A stretch of DNA of 64,000 nt from Acidobacteria bacterium Ga0077534 (GTDB lineage: Bacteria > Acidobacteriota > Blastocatellia > Pyrinomonadales > Pyrinomonadaceae): contig LNEI01000004.1 in assembly GCA_001464455.1 (NCBI GenBank), positions 1-64,000 of the forward strand. Reading direction: 5' to 3'. Position numbers and translations under genes: made by a program. Shown one piece after another: positions 47,587 to 53,313 of the stretch. The notes under the pieces were generated by a model. The model was not told the origin of the DNA. It made no database searches and was given only the letters and a program-made list of their open reading frames with translations. Each line of letters starts with the position of its first letter. The stretch's first letter is position 1.

Positions 47587-48681
47587 ATGAAAATAATGAC
47601 CATTTTCGGCACTCGGCCGGAGATCATCAGGCTTAGTCTCGTGCTTGGGGTGCTCGATCAGCATAGCGAGCATACGACGGTGCACACCGGGCAGAATTAT
47701 GACGAGAGTTTGAGCGATATTTTTATCCGCGACCTCGACATCCGGACGCCGGATGTTCATCTCGGGATCAAATCGAAGAGTTTCGCCGACCAGGCCGCAC
47801 AGATCATCGCGAGAACAGACGAGCTTTTCGAGAAGCACAAGCCCGATCGCGTGCTGCTCCTCGGCGACACGAATAGTGCACTCTCCGCGATCCCAGCGGC
47901 CCGTCGCCGCATTCCGGTGTTTCATATGGAAGCGGGCAACCGCTGCTACGACGACCGCGTTCCCGAAGAGATAAACCGCCGCATCATCGATCATTCCAGT
48001 ACGATCCTGATGCCGTATACCGAGCGTTCAAAAGAAAATCTCGTTCGCGAAGGCATCGAACGCGACCGCATTTACGTAACCGGAAATCCGATAAGAGAGG
48101 TGCTAGATCATTTTTCCGGCCAGATCGACGGCAGCGAGGTGATGAAGGCCCTGAGCGTCGTTCCGTTCGAATATTTTATCGTCACGCTACACCGGGCCGA
48201 AAATGTCGATGACGCCGGGCGTTTGAAAAAGATATTTGACGGGCTAAACGCCGTCTCCGAGAAATTTGGCAAGATCGTGCTCATTTCGGTACATCCGCGG
48301 ACCGCCGAAAAGCTCGAACAGCACGGCATCAAGGTCGACGCATCAAGAATTCGCCTGCTCAAAGCTCTGAACTTTTTCGATTTCGTAAAACTTGAGAAAA
48401 ATTCGCTCGCAGTTCTGACAGACAGCGGCACAGTGCAGGAAGAATGTGCGATCTTCGGCATCCCGAACGTGACCGTACGTGACGTGACCGAACGCCCCGA
48501 GACCATCGAATGCGGCAGCAACATCGTCAGCGGTGCCGAAACTGCTAACATAGTCGACGCCGTCGGCCTCGCTATCGCCCAACCGGCCGCATGGACCGCA
48601 CCGCCCGAGTATCAGGTTACAAACGTCTCGCAAACCGTGAGCAAGATCATTCTCGGGCACCATAGTTTGCGGCGGCATTGA
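47587..48681 (+). CDS. UDP-N-acetylglucosamine 2-epimerase family (FnlC/WbjD/CapG-like)
   Basis: 364 residues of the WecB superfamily. IMTIFGTRPEIIRLSLVLGV, VHTGQNYDESLSDIFI, LLLGDTNSALSAIPAARRRI, HMEAGNRCYDDRVPEEINRR and LTDSGTVQEECAIFGIPNVT are the conserved blocks, including the UDP- and base-binding residues. Together with FnlA- and FnlB-like genes it should make the C2 epimerisation that completes UDP-L-FucNAc. The RCYDDRVPEE form is more typical of the FnlC/CapG branch than WecB. Confidence 0.92.
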   Translation: MKIMTIFGTRPEIIRLSLVLGVLDQHSEHTTVHTGQNYDESLSDIFIRDLDIRTPDVHLGIKSKSFADQAAQIIARTDELFEKHKPDRVLLLGDTNSALSAIPAARRRIPVFHMEAGNRCYDDRVPEEINRRIIDHSSTILMPYTERSKENLVREGIERDRIYVTGNPIREVLDHFSGQIDGSEVMKALSVVPFEYFIVTLHRAENVDDAGRLKKIFDGLNAVSEKFGKIVLISVHPRTAEKLEQHGIKVDASRIRLLKALNFFDFVKLEKNSLAVLTDSGTVQEECAIFGIPNVTVRDVTERPETIECGSNIVSGAETANIVDAVGLAIAQPAAWTAPPEYQVTNVSQTVSKIILGHHSLRRH

Positions 48682-48690
48682 TGCGTCCAC

Positions 48691-48767
48691 TGCAAAAGCC
48701 CGCGCGTAAGCAATGGCGAAACCTTCAAGGTGCGCGTATCGCCCTTGCTTACGCGCGGGCTTTTGCA
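48691..48767. repeat. Palindromic repeat family G, copy 1
   Basis: Arms TGCAAAAGCCCGCGCGTAAG and its complement at 48748-48767, with a loop of about 37 bases. It sits between the epimerase stop and the next ATG (48799). Copy 2, with slightly changed arms, is at 51358-51450. Confidence 0.8.
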
Positions 48768-48798
48768 TTCAGCGTCCTCGGCCGATACTTTTTCTGTA

Positions 48799-50064
48799 AT
48801 GCCGCGAAATCCTGAAAACACTCTCTGGATCCTCACCGAGGTTTATTACCCCGAAGATATTTCGACGGGCTATTACCTAACGGCGATCGCCGAGGGGATC
48901 GCGAAACAGCGTACGGTCAAGGTCATTACCGGCCAGCCGAAACACATGTCTCGCGGCCTGAAAGCCCCCAAGCACGAAATGCATAACGGCGTCGAGATAT
49001 TTCGCTCCGGCGGCACGACGCTTGACAAGAATGTCTTCATCTTTCGGCTGATCAACATGCTTACGATCGGCCTCTCGGTGTTCGCTAGATCCCTAAAACT
49101 TTTCAAGAAAGGCGATAACGTGATGGTCGTGACGGCGCCGCCGAGTCTGCCGGTGACGACGGCCCTCGCGTGTCTTATCAAAGGGGCATCGTATACGATC
49201 TGTGTGCAGGACAGTTACCCGGAAATTCTGGTCGCGGTCGGTGCGGCAAAGCCTGATTCTTTCTTTGTAAACTTTGTAAATCACGTAAATCGTTGGGTTT
49301 ACAAGCACGCGTCAAAGATCATCGTCATGGGCCGCGACATGAAGGAGCTATTTAATAAGAAAACAAAAGGCCTCGATATCCCGGTCGTTGTCATCCCCAA
49401 CTGGGCCGATCTCGAAACGATCCACCCGACGCCGCGAAACGAAAACAGCTTGCTAAAAGAGCTGAGAATCGAGGACAAATTTGTCTTTATGTATGCCGGA
49501 AACATCGGCCACCCGACCGATGTCGAAACGATCATCGCGGCGGTTGAAAAGTTGGCTGATAACGAAACGTACCATTTCGTTTTCATCGGTGCCGGGGTCA
49601 AAAAAGCCTGGCTCGAAAAAACAGTCGCCGACAAGTCGCTAAAAAACGTCACCGTCCTCGATTACCGCCCCCGTTCCGAGCAGAATATTTTCCTGAACGC
49701 CTGCGACGTCGGCCTCGTCGCGCTGATAAAAGGTATGTGGGGCACCGCAATGCCCAGCCGGACGTACAACATAATGGCTGCAGGCAAACCCATCCTCGCC
49801 CTCACCGACGAAGGCTCAGAACTCGCCCGCGTGATCGATGAAGAGGGAATCGGCCTGCATCTCGCCCCCGGCGATGCTGCTCTTTTAGTTCAAAAGATCG
49901 AAGCGATCTATGCGATGCGTGACCGATTTCCCGACCTCGGCAAACGGGCGAGAATGGCGGCTGAGGCGAAATATTCGACGGAGAAGGCTGTGGAGGATTA
50001 CGCACAGGCCCTGAGCTCACCCACTTCAAAGTCGATCTTAGTCGCCAACGGCGACAAAGATTAA
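48799..50064 (+). CDS. Glycosyltransferase family 4, WbuB-like
   Basis: 421 residues from the ATG at 48799, right before TLWILTEVYYPEDISTGYYL; an ATG at 48730 lies within repeat G and is rejected. The order is that of WbuB-type enzymes: VVTAPPSLPVTTALACL, VVVIPNWADLETIHP, FVFMYAGNIGHPTDVETIIA and GTAMPSRTYNIMAAGKPILA. WbuB transfers L-FucNAc, which fits the fnl-like genes upstream. The C-terminal VANGDKD and stop codon are encoded by element A copy 3. Confidence 0.88.
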   Translation: MPRNPENTLWILTEVYYPEDISTGYYLTAIAEGIAKQRTVKVITGQPKHMSRGLKAPKHEMHNGVEIFRSGGTTLDKNVFIFRLINMLTIGLSVFARSLKLFKKGDNVMVVTAPPSLPVTTALACLIKGASYTICVQDSYPEILVAVGAAKPDSFFVNFVNHVNRWVYKHASKIIVMGRDMKELFNKKTKGLDIPVVVIPNWADLETIHPTPRNENSLLKELRIEDKFVFMYAGNIGHPTDVETIIAAVEKLADNETYHFVFIGAGVKKAWLEKTVADKSLKNVTVLDYRPRSEQNIFLNACDVGLVALIKGMWGTAMPSRTYNIMAAGKPILALTDEGSELARVIDEEGIGLHLAPGDAALLVQKIEAIYAMRDRFPDLGKRARMAAEAKYSTEKAVEDYAQALSSPTSKSILVANGDKD

Positions 50065-50259
50065 AGCCTAGGGTACAGCCGCTTCGGCGGAACCCTAGGT
50101 AGCGATCGACAATGGTGATCTCTCGCTGAAGGCGAGCTATTTCGCGGTCGGAAATTATACGTCGCCTTCAGCGACGGGGATCGTTTGGCTTCGTTACCTA
50201 GAGTTGCATTCGCTTCGCTCATTTCACCATAGGCTTTAATATTCGTCGCCGATGGCGAC
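50041..50259. mobile_element. Palindromic element family A, copy 3 (MITE-like)
   Basis: 219 bases. Left end GTCGCCAACGGCGACAAAGA then TTAAAGCCTAGGGT; right end carries ATAGGCTTTAATATTC and GTCGCCGATGGCGAC. Inner hairpins CTCGCTGAAGGCGAG and CGTCGCCTTCAGCGACG differ by compensating changes from copy 2, which suggests the stem matters. It overlaps the last 24 bases of the WbuB-like gene. Confidence 0.8.
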
Positions 50260-50325
50260 ATCGTTTGACACGTCTCTTTCATTTCGTTTCAATTATCCTT
50301 TGTTTCGCAATCTCCGAACCGATCT

Positions 50326-51351
50326 GTGATCAACTTCATCGACATTCTCATATTCGCCGCGATCTTTGCCCTTTCTTATATTGGCGTCGCTTTGTATCGT
50401 CGATGGAGCGTCAAGCAGAACTTTCTCAAACAGCCGAACGAACGAAGTTCGCACGATCAGCCGACGCCTCATGGCGCGGGCATCGTGATCGTCGCGATCT
50501 GCCTGGTCGCTTATGTGCCGATCGCACAAGCCCTGCCGGGCAGTCTATCGTGGGGATACATCGGCGGAGCGTCGATGATAGCGGCGATCAGTTTTCTCGA
50601 CGACATCAAGCCTATCTCGTTCAAAATACGGCTTTTGGTCCATGCGGCAGCGGCTATTCTGCTGATCGTAGATCTGGAAACCTGGCACGGCATCACGATG
50701 CTCGGCAACCTGAAACTCGGCTGGTGGGGATACCCGATCACGTTCCTTTGGATCGTCTGGATGGTCAATTCGTTCAATTTCATGGACGGCATCGACGGCA
50801 TCGCGGGACTGCAGGCAGTGATCGCGGGCATCGGCTGGGCGATCCTGGGCGTAATGCTCGGGATGCCGGTTTTGTACCTCTTTGCGGGCGTTTTAGCTGC
50901 GGCGAGTCTTGGGTTTCTGGTGCATAACATAAACCCCGCCCACATTTTCATGGGCGATGTCGGGAGCGCCTTTATCGGATTCACGTTCGCCGCACTGCCG
51001 CTGATGGCTAGGGAGAATGTGCTGCGGTACCCCGATCTGCTGCCGATCGCGGCGGTGTTATTTCTGTGGTTCTTTATTTTTGATTCGCTTTCGACGATCC
51101 TGCGGCGGCTCGTTCGGGGCGAAAAGATCTGGACCGCTCACCGCGAACACCTTTTCCAACGCCTCGTCTCCGCGGGTTTTTCGCACCGGTCTGTAACAGC
51201 ACTGTACGGCGTTCTGGCATCTATCCTGTCGATCTCGGTGCTGGTCTCAGTCCAGGTCCGCGAAGACATCGGGCTGATAATGTTCCCGGTCGTCATTGTT
51301 CTGACGTCGGTGATCCTGGCGTTGTGCATTTGGAAAAAGGTGCTGACCTGA
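50326..51351 (+). CDS. Polyprenyl-phosphate sugar-1-phosphate transferase (WecA/WbpL/MraY family)
   Basis: 341 residues with about 10-11 membrane helices and a GTG start at 50326. Family motifs: NERSSHDQPTPHGAGIVIV, ISFLDDIKPISFKIRL (Asp pair binding Mg), VNSFNFMDGIDGIAGLQAVI, HIFMGDVGSAFIGF and TAHREHLFQRL (His-rich loop). It loads the first sugar onto undecaprenyl phosphate. The locus context suggests a WbpL-like enzyme that may start with FucNAc or a related sugar. It is the last polysaccharide gene in the run. Confidence 0.93.
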   Translation: MINFIDILIFAAIFALSYIGVALYRRWSVKQNFLKQPNERSSHDQPTPHGAGIVIVAICLVAYVPIAQALPGSLSWGYIGGASMIAAISFLDDIKPISFKIRLLVHAAAAILLIVDLETWHGITMLGNLKLGWWGYPITFLWIVWMVNSFNFMDGIDGIAGLQAVIAGIGWAILGVMLGMPVLYLFAGVLAAASLGFLVHNINPAHIFMGDVGSAFIGFTFAALPLMARENVLRYPDLLPIAAVLFLWFFIFDSLSTILRRLVRGEKIWTAHREHLFQRLVSAGFSHRSVTALYGVLASILSISVLVSVQVREDIGLIMFPVVIVLTSVILALCIWKKVLT

Positions 51352-51357
51352 CGTTTT

Positions 51358-51450
51358 TGCAGAAGCCCGCACGAAGTAAGGGCTCCGGTGCGTTGAAATA
51401 AACGCGACCAAAGGTCGCAAAAGAGCCCTTACTTCGTGCGGGCTTCTGCA
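51358..51450. repeat. Palindromic repeat family G, copy 2
   Basis: Perfect inverted arms of at least 27 bases: TGCAGAAGCCCGCACGAAGT then AAGGGCT at the left, complement at the right. The loop holds a second hairpin (GCGACCAAAGGTCGC). It fills the gap between the phosphoglycosyl transferase and HPr-kinase-like genes and could also stop transcription, though no T tract follows. Confidence 0.85.
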
Positions 51451-51466
51451 ACCGGTTTGGCATACG

Positions 51467-52270
51467 ATGATCGAATCATTCACATTCACCTTCGAATCCT
51501 ACGGCGCCCGCGTACGGCTGTCGAGCAACGAGCGATCGACGCTGGATGGGTTGGTAGCGGTTGCCAGGGTCTCGCTGCTTGGGCGGGTAACCGAGGTGGA
51601 CGGCGGCGAGCCTGACATTGTCTTCGAACTGAACCGGCTCGACAATGGCGATATCATGCTCGTTCAGGACGGAACCGAGCTCGGGGCATCTGATAGTGAA
51701 TTAAAGGCTTACCGTTTTTTTGACAGCATCCTGCGGGTTTCGGTCGGCGAACACGCTCCGGGCCTCGTTTTTCTGCACGCCGGAGCGGTCGGTTGGAAAG
51801 GGAAGTCGATCATCATGCCGGCGGAGAGTTTTCAGGGCAAATCGACCCTGGTCACGGAACTCGTCAGGGCGGGCTGTGAGTATTACAGCGACGATTTTGC
51901 CGTGCTCGACGAAAACGCGTATTTGCGTCCTTTTCCGCGAAAAATATCTCGCCGGACCGAGGATTTTAAGACCTACGAACTCTCGATCGACGATATCGGC
52001 GGAAAGACGGGAACTGCGGCGATCGAGCCCGGCGTGGTTTTGCTGACGGCGTTTCAGGAAGACGCGGAATTTGCTCCCATTTTTGAAACACCCGGCACCG
52101 GCGTGCTAAAGCTAATCCCTTTCACACTTTCCATCAGAAAACAGCCTGATTTTGCGATGGGGGTGTTGCATAAACTATCGAGCCGTGCCATAATCATTTC
52201 GAGTCTTAGGGGTTCCGCAGAAAGATTTGCTAGAACATTGCTTGATTTCGTTGACAAAAACGTAAATTGA
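51467..52270 (+). CDS. HPr-kinase-like protein of a PqqD-associated system
   Basis: 267 residues. The C-terminal half is like the HprK kinase fold: VFLHAGAVGWKGKSIIMPAE then SFQGKSTLVTELVRAGC, a P-loop at about 118-127 in which the first Gly is replaced by Pro/Ala, and YYSDDFAVLDEN (Asp142-Asp143). The HPr-binding C-terminal motif of true HprK is not seen. Such proteins often occur next to PqqD-domain genes in peptide-modification or uncharacterised loci. Here the next gene is PqqD-like. The substrate is unknown. Confidence 0.72.
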   Translation: MIESFTFTFESYGARVRLSSNERSTLDGLVAVARVSLLGRVTEVDGGEPDIVFELNRLDNGDIMLVQDGTELGASDSELKAYRFFDSILRVSVGEHAPGLVFLHAGAVGWKGKSIIMPAESFQGKSTLVTELVRAGCEYYSDDFAVLDENAYLRPFPRKISRRTEDFKTYELSIDDIGGKTGTAAIEPGVVLLTAFQEDAEFAPIFETPGTGVLKLIPFTLSIRKQPDFAMGVLHKLSSRAIIISSLRGSAERFARTLLDFVDKNVN

Positions 52271-52278
52271 GATAGAAT
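52251..52278 (+). promoter_or_regulatory. Strong sigma-70-like promoter for the PqqD-Cys gene
   Basis: TTGACA (52251-52256), 16 bases, TAGAAT (52273-52278), overlapping the stop of the HPr-kinase-like gene. The -35 is perfect and the -10 differs by one base. It would give a leader of roughly 105 bases. A second, weaker pair starts with TTGACC near 52343. Confidence 0.65.
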
Positions 52279-52390
52279 TACTTATATAAATTTGGTTCAT
52301 CGAGATCGGTAAAAATTCACGTAACACTGAACTCGATAACCTTGACCTTATTTTGCTTTACGCTACTACCTATTCGCTTGGAGGATGAAG

Positions 52391-52879
52391 ATGAATAACC
52401 CAAATAATCCGTTGGCCCGCCAAAATGGCATTGTGGTCCAGGAAATGCCCGATGAGGTGCTCGTTTATGACCTGGACAGCAATAAAGCTCATTGCTTGAA
52501 CAAGTCAGCTGCTTTCGTATGGAAATCATGCGACGGCACGAACTCTGTCGGCGATATTGTTAAGCAGTTTGAAGCTACGGGCGGCGGAAAGGTCACCGAA
52601 GACTTCGTTTGGCTCGCTATTGATCAGCTCGGCGAAAACGGCCTCCTCTCGAATGAGGTTGCTCCGCGTTTTCAGGGCCAGTCGCGTCGTCAAGTTCTCA
52701 AAACCATCGGCCTCGCGTCAATGGTCGCCCTGCCGGTGATCGCTTCGCTCGTCGCACCGCAAAACGCTCTGGCGTCGGTTTCGTGTACTTGTACCACGAA
52801 CTCGAACTGTGCCGGCCGCGCTTGCCCGTCGACGACCAACTGCAACCCGGTCGGCCTCTGTGCACCTACGGCTCCTTAG
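52391..52879 (+). CDS. PqqD-domain protein with internal Tat-like signal and six-Cys C-terminal tail
   Basis: 162 residues. Start chosen at 52391: GGAGG ends at 52384, six bases before this ATG, while the ATG at 52385 directly abuts it. Residues about 8-92 are a PqqD-like winged-helix domain (LVYDLDSNKAHCLNKSAAFV, WKSCDGTNSVGDIV). Then SRRQVLKTIGLAS (98-110), a hydrophobic run to about 121, and NALA-S (125-129), which together look like a Tat signal with a cleavage site in mid-protein. The tail (129-162) has Cys132, 134, 140, 145, 151 and 157 among Thr, Asn and Pro. PqqD domains bind leader peptides; here leader binder and putative product are one chain. Product fate is inferred. Confidence 0.78.
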   Translation: MNNPNNPLARQNGIVVQEMPDEVLVYDLDSNKAHCLNKSAAFVWKSCDGTNSVGDIVKQFEATGGGKVTEDFVWLAIDQLGENGLLSNEVAPRFQGQSRRQVLKTIGLASMVALPVIASLVAPQNALASVSCTCTTNSNCAGRACPSTTNCNPVGLCAPTAP

Positions 52880-52907
52880 TCCTTTGTACGAATCAGGTTC
52901 TTTTATT

Positions 52908-52950
52908 AAGAGCAGTGAAGGCAAACCGCCTTTACTGCTCTTTCTTCTTT
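52908..52950 (+). terminator. Rho-independent terminator after the PqqD-Cys gene
   Basis: A 15-pair stem (AAGAGCAGTGAAGGC with GCCTTTACTGCTCTT, one G-T pair) with a 5-base loop, followed by TTCTTCTTT. It starts 29 bases after the stop codon, so the PqqD-Cys gene forms its own transcript with the promoter at 52251. Confidence 0.88.
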
Positions 52951-52970
52951 AAATATGCATCGGCTCAAGA

Positions 52971-53213
52971 GGAGCGACCTGTTTGTACGATGGAACATCG
53001 GTGAAGATGGTAGCGCCATAGGAGCGGCCTGTTTGTAGCAAGGATCGTTAGTCAAAGACAAAAGCTCCATAGGAGCGACCTATTCTCGATAAGGAATCAG
53101 TCGCGTGACGCCCCTGACGGGGATTTTTTTCTCAATCTGTTCGCATATCTACAAACAGGCCGCTCCTCCGGAGCTACCAAAAAATCGCCCCCCTCCTGTC
53201 CAGGAAAGGAGTT
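52971..53213. repeat. Repeat family H cluster plus a family B fragment
   Basis: This is the bulk of the 434-base gap before the terminase gene. GGAGCG(A/G)CCTGTTTGTA occurs at 52971 and 53021, a shorter copy at 53072, and the inverted form ACAAACAGGCCGCTCCT at 53151-53167. CCCCTGACGGGG followed by seven T at about 53111-53130 may be a weak terminator. 53188-53213 is a fragment of family B. From 53220 to 53313 ACATTTCACGC occurs twice; no gene is seen. Confidence 0.7.
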
Positions 53214-53313
53214 TTCTTTTTTACGCATTTTTATACATTTCACGCAAAATACTACATTTCACGCGGTTCTGTATATCTTTTGCCCATCGGTTTAGGGTAG
53301 TCTGTCGTCCGTT

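Noticed and set aside
34953-50259. Integron attC sites between the glycan genes
   Set aside because: The palindromes follow genes in cassette fashion, but they lack the paired short core sites of attC, belong to several unrelated families, and no integron integrase is seen.
51467-52879. Lasso peptide or classical radical-SAM RiPP cluster
   Set aside because: There is no asparagine-synthetase-like cyclase, transglutaminase-like protease or radical SAM gene in the window; only a kinase-like and a PqqD-like gene are present.
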